The notes: generated by a model from the letters alone, not told the origin. A DNA stretch of 64,000 bases from Amoebophrya sp. A120 (GCA_905178155.1 CAJINV010000001.1:5770750-5834749); one strand, 5' to 3'. Shown: positions 38,198 to 49,827, numbered from the stretch's first letter. Program-made: numbers and translations.

Positions 38198-38681
38198 AGT
38201 AGAAAGTGGCTTTGCTGCGAACGTAACACCACGACGAGCTGCGATGCTACGAAGAATGTGAAGGTGGCACTTTAGTTGCGTCACGATGTTTGCAAGTGTT
38301 GTGTTTCAGTGAGAAGTAGATTGCATGGTCGAAGAGAGAGAAAAGAGGACGTACAAGCAAGCACGAGAGTCTGCTCTGCATCCGGCCTTGTGAGTGCGAA
38401 AAGTGAATGTCAGGATGAGTGCGGTCCTGTGACATGGAATGCCACGGCACTCGTTCGGAACCCAGGGTATGCCTCCTTGTCGCAGAATGCATGTGCCGCG
38501 AGACATTTTTGGTTGTTTGATCTCGGATATTCGGACCACGAGCAGGACCGCTTTTGAAGAAATCCTTCGCTCCCACACCCTGTGATACGTTCTTGCGAGG
38601 GATAAGTTGATACTCACTAGAAATAGATCGGTCCGGTAGGGTATTGTAGATTCCCGGCGTTTTACTTTAGTGTGGAATAAT
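38198..38681. other. Intergenic region
   Basis: About 480 bp with no supported gene. Confidence 0.45.
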
Positions 38682-40700
38682 ATGTCCTCTGCGTCCGAAA
38701 AGGCGCTCGCTACCGGTTCTGAGAGTGAACCGAAGGACGGGGCGCTTACGCCGGAGAAAGCAGACAACGTCGCAGGCCTTCGGTCGGAGCAACTTCTCGC
38801 GAAACCTGGCAAGGACGGATTGTCGACGTCGAAAGGGACGAGTAATGCGAGTTCCAAAGGTGGGCGACTTGGACTCCCAGTTCCAGAGAAGATAAAGAAG
38901 GTGGATTCCTGCCCGCTGAACCAGCACGGGTGGACCCACACGTGCGAGCCGGACCTCCGGGGGAAGTACCAGGACAATGTTGTTTGCCAGTCGCCCTTTT
39001 CCCAGGCCATTGGCACCTTTACCGGCGCGGACGTCCGGGCAGGGATTTCCGCGCTGCGCGCACAGGACGGCAGTGTGGGAGAGTTCGAGGGCAAGTTGCT
39101 CGGAAGGTTGGGCTTCCTGCTAGAAGAGGACGAGGACGCGGAGGAAACAACTTCTGATGCCTTGAACCAAGTAGAGACTACTTCAGGCGAGAATAAGAAC
39201 ACCGCAGAAGTTGCGAAAAGAATCCGGACGACCGTGAACGTAAGTCAAATCGGCGACGAGAAGCTTTACCAGTGGCCCAGCGCGGAGGGGCACTGTGCGC
39301 CGGGGAAGTGGGGCTGTCCGGTATCCTTTTCGGACAAAAGCGTCGTCCAGGAAAAGCTCGAGAACGTGGACGAGGACGCCGTGGTGGTCCTGCAAGCAAA
39401 TCTTCACCGGGTGGTTTCCTACGACGCGCACGACGCCATGCTCTTTCTCAGTTGCCGGTCCGTCCGGCATCTGGCGCTCGTGCGCCCGTTACTGGAGGTC
39501 AAGGCGAACGCGGCCTACCAAGACAGATTCGGGCACACCTGTTTACACCAAGCGGTGACACGTTGCAGTGCGGAAGGGGATGCGGAGACGATTTGCTTTT
39601 TACCCTCGTTCCAAGCGATGCAGGCGAGGCACCTGCAGGACATTGGCTGCCGAAACGTGGGAAACGTCGATCCGGTGCTAAACGACGATGCTGCAACTAC
39701 GTCGGAAAAAAACGAAAAAACAGAGAGCCGAGCGTCGCTGACGGACTTTGACACAGACGTCCATGCGGAGCAGCCGGGAGAGGAAATTGAAAAAGCAGTG
39801 GCGGAGGCTGCCGGGGACACGGGAGAAGCTAATGTCCTCAAACCTGCGGGAGATAATAACATGGCTGAACAGCAGCGTGCGGTTTTGAGCGAAGATGCAG
39901 GGGGAGAACCGAAAGAAGGCAGTCACACGCAGGCGGAGGGCGGCGACGCCAGTGACGAGACTGCCGGGAGCGCAGGAGAGGTTGTTCTCGCTGCAGACGG
40001 GACAGACACTCCACCGCCCGCTGCTACAGGTAACGCAGGGCAGGACCAGGTTACGATCAGTAAAGCCTCCTCATCCGCTCCTGCGAGTGAGGCGGCGTCC
40101 AAGAAGAATGCCGATCAGGCAACTGCTACTAGACAGGGAGACGCGTCGCAGCCCACCACATTTCTTGATGTGGTACAGCTTTTGTTACAGAACAAAGCCA
40201 GCGCAAACCATCCAGTTTTCCCTCCGCTTCTGGATTGCAAGAGCGTCCGGTGTTTGAGGCTACTGCTGGATGCCAAAGCCTCACTACTGGTCCAGCGCAG
40301 CAGCGAAGAAATTATGCAGGAGGACAGTGCCCTCCACTGCTACGCTATGCGGAACGACCGGGCCATGGTGTGGGTCCTTTTGAAAGAAGCAGAAAAACGG
40401 GGGCAGCTGAAGCAGCTCGCAGCACTCAAGGATCTGTTTGGCCAGTCGGCCGCGAGTGCCGTGCAAGACGAGTACGTCGGGCAAATGGTGGTCCAGGCAG
40501 GCTGTGAAATCATCGAAGACTGGGTTTCCCCACTGAATAAGGATGGCGACCACGGCCATCCGTGTGAGAGGATTCGCATAGCCGCGCGAATCAAGTTTCG
40601 CTATGTCACCCGCCGTGAGGCCGACTACCAGATGCGACTTTGGCGGAAGGAAAACCCAGACTGGCGCAGGTGGAGCATCAGGCAGGCAAAAGGAAGTTAA
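38682..40700 (+). CDS. Ankyrin-like repeat protein with long acidic insert
   Basis: It is 672 aa in one exon; the ATG at 38682 is used (upstream only GTG). The N-terminal 65 residues are Ser/Lys/Glu-rich and disordered. A conserved-looking block (CPLNQHGWTHTCEPDLRGK) follows. Ankyrin-like units appear at about residues 245-310 (DAMLFLSCRSVRHLALVRPL, then ANAAYQDRFGHTCLHQAVTR) and 495-595 (FLDVVQLLLQNKASANHPVF, CLRLLLDAKASLLVQ, DSALHCYAMRNDRAMVWVLL). Between them is about 190 residues of Glu/Ala/Asp/Gly-rich low complexity. The C-terminus is basic and Trp-rich (MRLWRKENPDWRRWSIRQAK). A role in protein binding is inferred from the ankyrins only. Confidence 0.75.
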   Translation: MSSASEKALATGSESEPKDGALTPEKADNVAGLRSEQLLAKPGKDGLSTSKGTSNASSKGGRLGLPVPEKIKKVDSCPLNQHGWTHTCEPDLRGKYQDNVVCQSPFSQAIGTFTGADVRAGISALRAQDGSVGEFEGKLLGRLGFLLEEDEDAEETTSDALNQVETTSGENKNTAEVAKRIRTTVNVSQIGDEKLYQWPSAEGHCAPGKWGCPVSFSDKSVVQEKLENVDEDAVVVLQANLHRVVSYDAHDAMLFLSCRSVRHLALVRPLLEVKANAAYQDRFGHTCLHQAVTRCSAEGDAETICFLPSFQAMQARHLQDIGCRNVGNVDPVLNDDAATTSEKNEKTESRASLTDFDTDVHAEQPGEEIEKAVAEAAGDTGEANVLKPAGDNNMAEQQRAVLSEDAGGEPKEGSHTQAEGGDASDETAGSAGEVVLAADGTDTPPPAATGNAGQDQVTISKASSSAPASEAASKKNADQATATRQGDASQPTTFLDVVQLLLQNKASANHPVFPPLLDCKSVRCLRLLLDAKASLLVQRSSEEIMQEDSALHCYAMRNDRAMVWVLLKEAEKRGQLKQLAALKDLFGQSAASAVQDEYVGQMVVQAGCEIIEDWVSPLNKDGDHGHPCERIRIAARIKFRYVTRREADYQMRLWRKENPDWRRWSIRQAKGS

Positions 40701-41270
40701 TCCGGAGCTTGCTCCAGTCTCGATGCTTCGATATCGCCGGACAAAATTGGAATCCACGACTCTGGGTGCGTTTCCGGAACAAAATGTACTTTTCAGTCAT
40801 AGAATTGTAGCGACGGCATGTTGGTTGTTGCATTGTAAGATGATGTTGTACAACACGCGCATTGTTTCACTACATCGAATCTCTTGTCTTCGGAATGTAA
40901 AATTTTTCGGTCTACAGAAGAGCTCGATGAAGAAACGGAAATACAGAAGCGTGGTCGCCCTCACCGACATGTAGTTCAACAAACCTAGTGTTCGTCTCTC
41001 GATCCCACACCATTCTTTGTGGGTGGCTCCTCGGTTATTCTGTTCTCCGGAAGTTGTTCAGGTGATCACCAAAACAAAACATGATCCATTTTTGGAAGAT
41101 GGCCTTCAACACGAGTTGCTTTTCGAAGAAAAGATCACGACCGTACTTGGAAACGAGACTCATACCTACCTAAAGAAGGAATTCGTAGGCCTTCCGAACT
41201 CTAACTATCTGCTTCCAAAGCACAGCAGTTTCGACATCACTCGCACATCGCAGCGTACTGCGCAACGGCG
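40701..41270. other. Intergenic region
   Basis: About 570 bp with no supported gene. A frame at 41017-41430 overlaps the next gene in another frame. Confidence 0.45.
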
Positions 41271-42497
41271 ATGTGGAAAACAAACCGTCGCAAAGCAAGT
41301 CGGCCAGTTCGTAATGTGTTTTCCGTATTGCTGTGTCACTGCGCCTGCACGTTCACGAAGGTTTCGTGTTTCGGCCCCGATCTTGACTTCTCCGCGTACG
41401 ACTGGTTACGGGACAGCTTTAAGAGTGTAGACACGACCTGGATCAGCAATCTGCTTTCCAATCACTCCATTGGGTATGACTTCCCGCCAACGCCCGAGCG
41501 GCTGTGCCTCACCCGAAAGCCTCCCTGCACGCTGTGGCAGCTGAGCGCGCGCGACACCACGTGCGACCGGCGCATCGTGCCCTGCGGCACACACGAGAAT
41601 GATGTGAACAAGAACGCGTTCGAGGTGTACTTGCAGCGCCTTGGGCAGCCATCCGTGGTCACGCTCGGCGGCACCGATGGCAGTCGCGACAGCGACTGCG
41701 CGGAGGGCGGGCGCATCGACCCCTACGCCGACGCATCCAAACAGCTCTTTCTTGTCAGGTTCCAGCCGCCCATGCACCCCGTCTGCTGGGAGGTGCTGAT
41801 GCGGGCGGGGGAATGCTGGATTCCGGAGAACAGCCAGGCAAAAGAGGCCCACGAGTTCGGGTGTCTGGGACGGTGCGGCGGCAAGTGCGGGGGCGTGTTC
41901 TGCAGCAACTGGGGCGGCGACTGTTTGCGGAACGATGTGTGTCGGTACTTCCTTGGCGACGAGTGCGACATCAAGGGCGCGGCGCGAGACTGGAAATCCA
42001 CCTGTCTTTTCGGGTTTCACCACGGGGCCTGCGAGTCCGTGCGGGGAAACCCCCTGTACCACCAGGAAGACCGCATCTGCGGCGGCGCGTGGTGCCCGGC
42101 GTGGCGCTACACCGATTATTTCGTGCCGCGCAGGACCGTGGGACAGGAGCTCTGTTCGGAGCTCGACCAGAAAGATTTTGACAACGTCATGTGCCGCTCG
42201 GACTGCGTCACCTGCACCGACTTGGCTTGCGTGCAGCGGTGTCACCAGTGGCAGCAACGATTTCCTTTTTGTCGCTGCACAAGGCAGTGGCCGGCAACGC
42301 AATTTGTGTACGACGGTCCGTTCTCGCCTACCGCGATTACGAGTGGTGACGAGGGACCAGCGACCACGTTGACAAGTAGCAGCACTGTTTCTCCCACAAG
42401 TTCTTCTTGTCAAAGCGGAAATTTGACTGCCATGTGCAGCGATTTTTGCAACCACGCGAACAACCATTCAGCGCACGCCAGTGGCGAGGACTTGTAG
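41271..42497 (+). CDS. Cys-rich, probably secreted protein
   Basis: It is 408 aa in a single exon. After a basic N-terminus (MWKTNRRKASRPVR) comes a short hydrophobic stretch (NVFSVLLCHCACTF) that may be a signal peptide or anchor. More than 30 Cys follow, in clusters such as CLGRCGGKCGGVFCSNWGGD, CRSDCVTCTDLACVQRC and CSDFCNHANNHS, with many Trp and Asn. This density indicates disulphide bonds and export to the ER, surface or outside. No family is recognised. The last 70 residues are Thr/Ser-rich, likely O-glycosylated. Confidence 0.75.
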   Translation: MWKTNRRKASRPVRNVFSVLLCHCACTFTKVSCFGPDLDFSAYDWLRDSFKSVDTTWISNLLSNHSIGYDFPPTPERLCLTRKPPCTLWQLSARDTTCDRRIVPCGTHENDVNKNAFEVYLQRLGQPSVVTLGGTDGSRDSDCAEGGRIDPYADASKQLFLVRFQPPMHPVCWEVLMRAGECWIPENSQAKEAHEFGCLGRCGGKCGGVFCSNWGGDCLRNDVCRYFLGDECDIKGAARDWKSTCLFGFHHGACESVRGNPLYHQEDRICGGAWCPAWRYTDYFVPRRTVGQELCSELDQKDFDNVMCRSDCVTCTDLACVQRCHQWQQRFPFCRCTRQWPATQFVYDGPFSPTAITSGDEGPATTLTSSSTVSPTSSSCQSGNLTAMCSDFCNHANNHSAHASGEDL

Positions 42498-42857
42498 CTG
42501 CTGGAGGAACAGTTGCTTTTTCCCTACATTTTGTGCACGGTCAGCTATAATTCACTTTCACTCCGCGATCCCCTTGATGCTTGAGCTTCGATTTTGTTGT
42601 TTTTGATTTTGCTTGCCGACCATGAACATGAGGTATAATTACGACCGGCCCATCAAATTTTGGATAGGAAAGAAAAAAATGTTTTTGGGAGTCATTCCCT
42701 TGATATCCTCAGGGAGCTGCCGCGACCCGGTCGGTGTCGATTGTCGCGTTCTGTTGTTTTCCGACACGTGAGCTAAAGCGCTAAAGCTAGCTCGCTGCTT
42801 CCGCTTGCATAGGTACCTCAAGAATCGAAAATCACATTTTTGCCAGAACATGAAAAC
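42498..42857. other. Intergenic region
   Basis: About 360 bp with no supported gene. Confidence 0.45.
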
Positions 42858-45800
42858 ATGGTGTCGTTTCGATCAGTTTCGTTTCACGTCTGGCAGCTCT
42901 TTGTCAGCATCCGGTGTCTTCAAGGCACCAGTTCATCTTTTTCGACATCTAATGAAAATTCAAAATCTAAAGACAATCATGAAGTTCCCGCTCTGTCGTT
43001 TTCTTCCAACGGCCGCGCTGGTCAGCAGGTCCCAGATCAACCTGCCGGCGCAGCTTCAACCCTCCCCGCGTCGCTTCTTCGGGAACAAGAGGATAGTGAT
43101 AGTAGGGCTCAGACCACAGTTGGACCTCAGGCGCTTCCGGATGTTGTGGAAGCGGGTGCCACGACCCAATTATCCGGGGGCAACCCCGGCACAGCATCGC
43201 AAGATGATGCTTCACCTGCAGTTTCCAAATCTGCTGCGGGAACTTATACCGTTTGGGGCACACCGACGAAGGCGGAGAAGCACGCTATCGAATTGGATTT
43301 GGAGTGCAGCAGCTACCAGGACTACGATTGGTTGCACGTGAAACGGCAGCTGTGGTGGTTCTTCGACGACATCGAGGTGCAATCCCACAACATGACCCTG
43401 ATCCACGAGATTCTTTACCTCGCGAAGTCGAAACCCCAGACGGACTGCTACATCGGCCTGTTTTGCCTGGGCCTGTTCACCTTTCTCTTCATGGAGCCCG
43501 AGAACCGCGCTAAGTCAGTGGTGCTCTCAACTTTCTTGTCTGGTGACTACGCGCGTGCCATCCCGCTCACCTTCTGGGACACCATCGCCGCCGGCTGGCC
43601 GGTTTTTACCATGCTAGACGTGCTCGCGCAGACCTTCTCACAGGACTATCGTGTGGACCAAGTGAGGCTTGACCCCTTCTGGGACTTCGAACAGGAAAGC
43701 CGCGGCCCCGCCTTCGAGTACGAAAAGATGCGCCAGGTGCATGCGACATTCTCCGCGGAGGTGAAAAACAAGCCAGCAGATGGAATGGGTTCAGCCGGAC
43801 AAAAACACAAGAACGTTGCGTCTTCTACAACTGCTTCGCAAAGACAGACACTTGCCGCCCGTTTAGCGCAAGTGTATCCGAGGGTGTCCGATGTCAATTT
43901 GTCTTTACCCGACAACAGCAGTCGTGAGAAAGACAAGGACGCTGGTGGGAACTACTCTGCCGCAACTACAACACAATCTTCGTGGGTCCCAACCATCGAG
44001 TGGGTGCGGCGGTACTGTGTGCAAGTGGCGGACGAATCGCGGATAGCACCAGCCGAAAGTTCAGACAGTAGCGGTGTGGTGCGAGCGCTGGACGCGCTTT
44101 TGTCCTTCGACCGGTATGGGGCGGCTGCGAGTTATTTTATCTTGGCGGAAAAGGTTCTGCGAAGGATGCGGGCCATACTTTCCGATAGCGTGGACGCGAG
44201 AAGACGAACCGCATCAACCGAGGCGGGCGGTGGCGAGAAGAATCACGACGATTCTAGCCTTGGTGATCCTGCAGCTGCACCAACAGCAGACGAACAGCGC
44301 CTTTCATCTGTGGTTGCGTTCAAGAACCGGAAATTTGTCCGGCGGTTGACGAGGTCGAAGCAGGAAGACTCTTCTTACGACCTCGCGGAGAGACAACTTT
44401 TCGAAACCGACCTGAAGTACAGGCAGCTGGTCACGGAGGCCCGCGGTCTGCTGCTGTTGGGGGAGATGGCTTTAGAGTGGCCACTATGGATTGTAAAAGT
44501 GTCTGGGTCTGGAAGGTTGGGACTTGTAATGCTAGCTTTCCATACCTAGAAAATCTGTATTGCATAACCAACAAAAGTCGCAGCCTCTTTTGTCCTGAAA
44601 AAACGCAGTTTCTCATGCGGATTGCCTATGAGAAAGCGTTTTGGGAAGTTGTCATACCGGACCGCATTCGGAAGTGTTTTCATCATGCACATTTGAGCAT
44701 CAGAAGTTTCCAGACCCAGACATTTTTACAGTTGGTAGCCACAGCAGGGCATGTCCAGGGTTCTGTACGACCGCACGTTGATCAGTGCGGACTTCTTATT
44801 CCAATGAAAGATCCCCCCTCCCCATATCGAAACAAAGTTTCTGATGCTGGATTTGCGTACACAAATCCGATTTGTCTTGCTGACGAGGACTGCAGACTCA
44901 TATCAAGCCTGAGTAGACAGGTTTTGGCCTAGGCACTCAGCATGAGAGACGTCTACGCTGTAGGGACGCAGCATGACAAACCGCCTGTAGAATGCGGCAG
45001 ATGCTGTAGAGTTGCCCTCATGCAACACAGAGACGATTTGTGGCCACAAATCAGCAACGCAAATGTTCGGCAACATACCTTTTCAATATGGGGAGGGGGG
45101 ATTTTTCCTCTCAATACTTCTGGCCGCTGTGGAAGTTGGTCGCCAATGTCGAGCGTACCGGAGCGGTGACCCGCAACTACAACAAAATGTTGCCGCTGCA
45201 ACGAATCCAAAATTTGCGAACGATGCAAGAACGCAGCGGCGAAGTAGGTGTAAGCACAAAAGCAGAGAAAACAAGCAGTCCGGACCACGGCTCAGAAGTA
45301 GAGATGAAACCAGCCCCAGAGGACGCCACAGCAATTTCCGCGCCCCTGCAGCACGTCGCGTTCTCTGGCAACAAAGAGCAAGTGCCCGGCATGGTGGCGA
45401 GTTTCGAGAGTTTGGTGAGGAATGCCAAAAACCCAGAAAAACTGGTCATACATTTCTTTCTAGCGCGGGAAGAGGTGCCGATTTTCCTGAATGTGCTCGC
45501 CTGTAGTTTCAAGGAGGTGTTCCACGTGCTACTACCGTCCAAGCAATCAGGTGCACTTACCGGCGTTTCCAGCAGCGATAGATCACCAGAAGGAAATCGA
45601 AGTTCATCCACCGTGACCGGCGTGGTAGATGAAAGACAGCACTACACCTCCACTTCTCTGCCCTCAGCAGAGCAGAAGTACCAACCCGTAGGTGCGAGCG
45701 AGAATGACGCGGTCTCTCTACGGTCGCTTTTGTTGGAGCACGGCGCTTTGGGCAGTGTTTCTACAACTCCTTCAAACAGCACTGATTCAACATCGGGTGC

Positions 45801-46896
45801 TAGTACTGCGCCAGCAGCCCCGAGGACAAATGACTTCCTCGACGTTGTGGATATGAAGGTGCTGACCACCTTTCTGAAGGACTACGCACGTGTAACTGAG
45901 GTTCTGACCGCCTTCGCCACGTTTGTGCTGCACGGCACGGCGCGACTGAAGTTGCACCTGTTTAACGCGACGGACTTGAGCGAATACGTCTCGGACGACG
46001 CCCATTCCAGCAACCACGGCAATTTGACCGCGCCCCACAACTACATCCGGTTTTCCCTCGCGCGCAGGTTGGAGAAGGTGCATTTAATGGGCATAGTACA
46101 ACAGCAACAGCAACAGCAACAAGCGGTTCCCGCCTTCAAAATCACGACCTGGTCAGTAGCCGTGGTCCACCAGGTCGATGTTGTTCTGTACCTGGACCTG
46201 GATCTCATCGTCGCTGGGGACGTAGGGTCACTCTTCGCCGAGCTGCAGCGCGCGAATTTTCTCAAGAGTTTTCCGATCGCGGCGGTGCCGCGGCCGAACC
46301 CGTTGTCCACCTTTTTGTACAACTGGGACCAGCAGAAGGCCGGGCAGTGGCAGCCCATCTTCTCGACGCCCAGTTTCAACGCGGGTGTGATGGTGTTCAA
46401 CCTGCAAATGTGGCGGTCCGAAAAGCTGGAGGAAAAGCTCCGGGACCATGTTTTCCGTCCGGCGTTGCGTCTCGGCCGCTTCTGGAAGTTGGGCAGCCAG
46501 CCTCCGCTGCTGGCCTGGTTTCTGGACTCCTTTTCCAATCCGACCAGTCGGAATTACTATGAAGCGGGGGTGTCCAAGTCCACCACCTCTCGCAGTCGGA
46601 ACGTGCTTTTCCTTTCCCCCGAGTGGAACGTCGAAGGGCTGGGCCACCACTGCCAGTCCAGCTTTTACGACAAGGCGCAGTGTCTGACGGAGATGCAAAA
46701 AAAGGTAAAGTCCGGCAAAATCCTGCACTGGACTGGGCCGAACAAACCGTGGATTTACGTGGACGAAAAGGACGACTTCAACAGCAAATTCCTCATTTCG
46801 GACGTTTTAGAGCCGAACAAAGACGGCGACGCAAACGCAGACCACGACACCTACAAAAAGATCTGGCAAAAGTACGCAAGACATTGCTGGTATTAA
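42858..46896 (+). CDS. GT8-like glycosyltransferase with long N-terminal region
   Basis: The exons are 42858-44484, 44743-44796 and 45122-46896 (1151 aa, in frame). Both introns are introners plus one repeat copy; the middle exon is 54 bases. The N-terminus has a hydrophobic stretch (SVSFHVWQLFVSIRCL) that can act as signal anchor. The C-terminal third is a GT8-type fold of the glycogenin/LgtC group: VVLYLDLDLIVAGDVGSLF carries the DxD metal motif, then FNAGVMVFNLQMW, QPPLLAWFLDSF, WNVEGLGHH and KILHWTGPNKPW. A run of eight Gln lies just before the domain (46100-46124). The N-terminal 500 residues (HVKRQLWWFFDDIEV onward) have no family I recognise. A secretory-pathway glycosyltransferase is inferred; the sugar is unknown. 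The ATG at 42858 is used. Confidence 0.85.
44485..44737. mobile_element. Introner, family A, in the GT8-like gene
   Basis: The ends are TATGGATTGTAAAAGTGTC and ...GACATTTTTACAGTTGGTA. The last three bases are GTA, the one departure from a TAT...ATA pair. The direct repeat GCCAC is exact (44480-44484, 44738-44742). Excision gives EWPQQGMSRVLYD in frame. The interior has TTTCTCATGCGGATTGCC. Confidence 0.92.
44797..45116. mobile_element. Introner, family C, in the GT8-like gene
   Basis: The ends are TATTCCAATGAAAGATCCCC and ...GGGGATTTTTCCTCTCAATA, with CCCCTCCCCATAT/ATATGGGGAGGGG pairing. The direct repeat CTTCT is exact (44792-44796, 45117-45121). Excision gives SADFFWPLWKLV in frame. It sits 54 bases from the preceding introner's repeat. 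Confidence 0.92.
46100..46124 (+). repeat. CAA/CAG repeat coding poly-Gln
   Basis: A mixed CAA/CAG tract codes eight Gln in the GT8-like protein, just before its catalytic domain. The mixed codons argue against recent slippage. Confidence 0.85.
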
Positions 46897-47917
46897 TTCC
46901 GTTCTGCACAAATGCGAATGTCGACAAAAAGTATAGATATGGAACGTAAACCTAAACGCGCAAAAGAAGAGCGACTTCTGGTTAAGACAAGAGGGAGACG
47001 CGCCTTGGTGGCCGGATTTTTTCTGAACGCGGACTAAGCCGAAGCCACCGTCGTCCTTGTTCGACGGGATATGTTCAGTCGGGTATTTTGTGCCAAAGAT
47101 CTATAAATATATCTTGTCCTCCAGTACAAAGCGAGATCACAACTTGGAAGAGGCGTGAAGTGATTTTCATAAGGATTGTATTGAATCCCGGCCGAGTTGT
47201 CAGTTTCTATAGGACAGTCAGTTCGCGACACTTACATCAACTTCGCACACAAAAAAACGCCTACTTACCCTCTCTGTTCGAAATTGTGACTATATTGGAA
47301 AGGAGTCCTTCCTTTACTCTTGGCGCGCCACCTTGTGCAGTCTAGGTGAAGATAACGATGATGATTATAATCGCGTGTATCAAAAATGTCCGTTACAAGC
47401 AACATAGCCTCTCCTGTACTCTCTTTCAAGATTGAGATACAGCATCAAGCACCAAAAGCAAGTTAAAGTTTGACAAGTCTTTATGAGTCAGACTTACTTC
47501 AAGTTTGCCAATAGCTTAGTCGTAAATTCTTCGTCTATCATCACGTTTCACGAGGTCAAGAGTGAAAAAGCAAGAAGACCCCACATCGGGAGCTGATCTT
47601 GAACGCAATCAAAGACAACTGCGGACAACTCTGCGGGAGGGGTACAGGCATCACTGTAAGCCGCCTCTACTAGAACAGTATGCGTGGCCAAGTTCATGAA
47701 AAAATTGCGGATACGCCAAGCCCCATGCTCCTAGTACAGTGCGCGCTGTCAAGTTTAGCTCATGAAAAAACTCGCCGGAGCTCCTACAGCCCCGAGTACG
47801 CCCCACTGCATGCGTCCATGCTATCTTTATCCAATCCAATCCGTCGTCCTGTTCTTTCACTCGTCGTGTAGGTGATGCTTGAAGTTCAGGGTCGAGGTGT
47901 GTGAAGCTAGAGTCAAA
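46897..47917. other. Intergenic region with dispersed repeat
   Basis: About 1 kb. The second part holds copies of a repeat also found at 50190-50494 (see repeat entries). No gene is supported. Confidence 0.5.
47632..47724. repeat. Dispersed repeat, copy 1
   Basis: The stretch GCGGGAGGGGTACAGGCATC, then GCCGCCTCTACTAG, then GTTCATGAAAAAA and a TACGCCAAGCCCC end recurs with about 80 percent match at 50374-50494. A shorter, related piece with TTAGCTCATGAAAAAACTCG lies at 47727-47790. Confidence 0.7.
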
Positions 47918-48646
47918 ATGTCGGGGAAACGTGCGCCGGCCGCTTCCGTCCTCACCCAGGTAGATTCGCTAGCATTGCAGTCAGCATGTTATTGGTCAAC
48001 ATGGAAATCGATGGTCATTGCAGTCAGCATGTTATTTGTGAATAGTTGGCGGTCGCGGTCGGTCGGGCTGGAAAGCTCACGGCTGCACCAGCCGCCTGTG
48101 GCGAGTGCGTTATTTTTTGTAGGAGCAATCTGCAGTATAAACCCATCCAAATAATAAACTTAAACGATCAGGTACCGGCAGGGCTGATGGTGAAATCGTT
48201 CGACGAGTGCCGCTCTGAGCTGCTGCACAGCGGGGGTTCTGGCCATCGGAGTACCGATCGCCCAGTTGTTGTTCGTGCCCGTGCCACCGCTGCGGCGAGA
48301 ACTGCGTCTGGACTCTGCAGCGTAGCGCTATTGGCTGCCGAGTGCGCCGATGTAGGTATTGTCGTCGTCGGTATCATCTTCAACCGATCAGATTTGCCTT
48401 CTTCATTGTCAACCCATTTTGCGCAGGACGTCTTTATTGGTTGCTTGAAAAACTTGACAGCTCGCTTTGCGACAGTGCAAAGCCTCCACTTCCCAGTGGG
48501 ATGTCACAAAGCAAGATTTATAGGTATTGTCGTCGCGGCATTGGAGCATACCCAGCGCCGTGAGGTGCAACTGACGTCAGATGCTGTGTCAAAAGTCGAA
48601 TACGGTGGCCACCGCGCAGAAACGGACAGTGCGGATGAGGCGGAAA

Positions 48647-48695
<49 letters not shown>

Positions 48696-49827
48696 AACAG
48701 GGGGCGCAGGTGTCTTTCTTCTTTTTTGCATCCAGGGAGGTGCGTTATTTGTGAAAGAAGGCTTTGTACTTTCTAGAATGTTTCGTCAGTTCTGTACGAG
48801 AGAAATAATGATGTGCTCGCTTTACATCAGCGCGTTGGGTCGCCTACTTCGCGAATGACCTGCCTGACTACAACATCCCTATAATTGGCAGGCACCTTCG
48901 TTCGTGCAGAAGAGGCAGAAGGAATTGGAAATGATCGAAAAGGACGACGGTGGCACCATCGCTATGGGCGGCCGTCTTGCCACGGATTACGTGCTCTACT
49001 TCCAGAACAAGCAAGCGGCGAAAGCTCTAGGCGAACGCATCAAGACCAGCCTGAAATTGACGGCGGTGCAGTGGAATAACATCGAGGAGAACGCGCTGGC
49101 TTTTCCATTAGATGTTCTGCCCCCACTGTACGCTGTTCAATTGCTGCACAATTTCGCAGCGCTCGACAAAGACGAATCGAACTCGTTAGGACGGGACGAG
49201 GTGGTGAGAAGCGGACCGGTTTTGTTCTGCCCCGCGAACGTGTTAATTTCGGGCACCACTTTGGCCTCGAACACAGCAACCACGTCCGTCGATGGGACGG
49301 AACGCGCAGGGGCTCAACTTGTTCACGCCGCGAACTCGAGCCTGTTGCTTGTGTCGTTTACGGATTACGCTTGCTATTGTAGTAACGTTCACTCCTGCAT
49401 CGGGCGTTCCCACACGTTCGCCGCGCTTGCGTCCGCACTGCACGAATCGGAATCCCCATCGTCGACTTCGTTCACCCAGCGGATGGCCGCAGGCGGGGCG
49501 ATTGTTATTTCGGTCGCCATCGGAAAACTCATAATGGCTATCTATCAGGTTATCCACGCGGTGATCACGTCGCCGTACTACGTCCAGGCAGCCAAGGCGG
49601 GGGTCCATGTGCTGGCCAACCACGCGGGGGGCCATCACTTGCACAAGCTGGTCAATGCGGTGAAGCCCCATTCCTTGCAGCACCTCTTCTCAACAAATGA
49701 CTTACATATGAAGGATTTCCCAAGACTGGTCCGTGCCTGCAAAGCAGCTGTGCACCGTATGCTGCAGGCAGCCCATCATGCTTACAACGAAATCACATTC
49801 GAGCACCTGAAGAAACTTTATGGTTGA
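47918..49827 (+). CDS. EF-hand-containing membrane-associated protein
   Basis: The proposed exons are 47918-47959 (MSGKRAPAASVLTQ) and 48892-49827 (APSFVQKRQKELEM onward), both phase 0 with a GT-AG intron of 932 bases. This gives about 325 aa. An EF-hand-like loop, DKDESNSLGRDE, lies after the helix AVQLLHNFAAL; positions 1, 3, 5 and 12 carry suitable ligands, while position 6 is Asn rather than Gly. A hydrophobic helix follows (AIVISVAIGKLIMAIYQVIHAV), then a His-rich region (VLANHAGGHHLHKLV and HRMLQAAHHAYNEI). Family unknown. Exon 1 is short and inferred from matching phase, so the true start could differ; exon 2 is well supported. Confidence 0.65.
48647..48690. repeat. CA dinucleotide microsatellite
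   Basis: About 22 copies of CA/AC lie within the long intron of the EF-hand gene, ending in CGCACACG. Confidence 0.95.

Noticed and set aside
38306-39202. 298-aa open frame on the minus strand
   Set aside because: It overlaps the ankyrin-like gene in antisense and its translation is Ser/Pro-rich without features.
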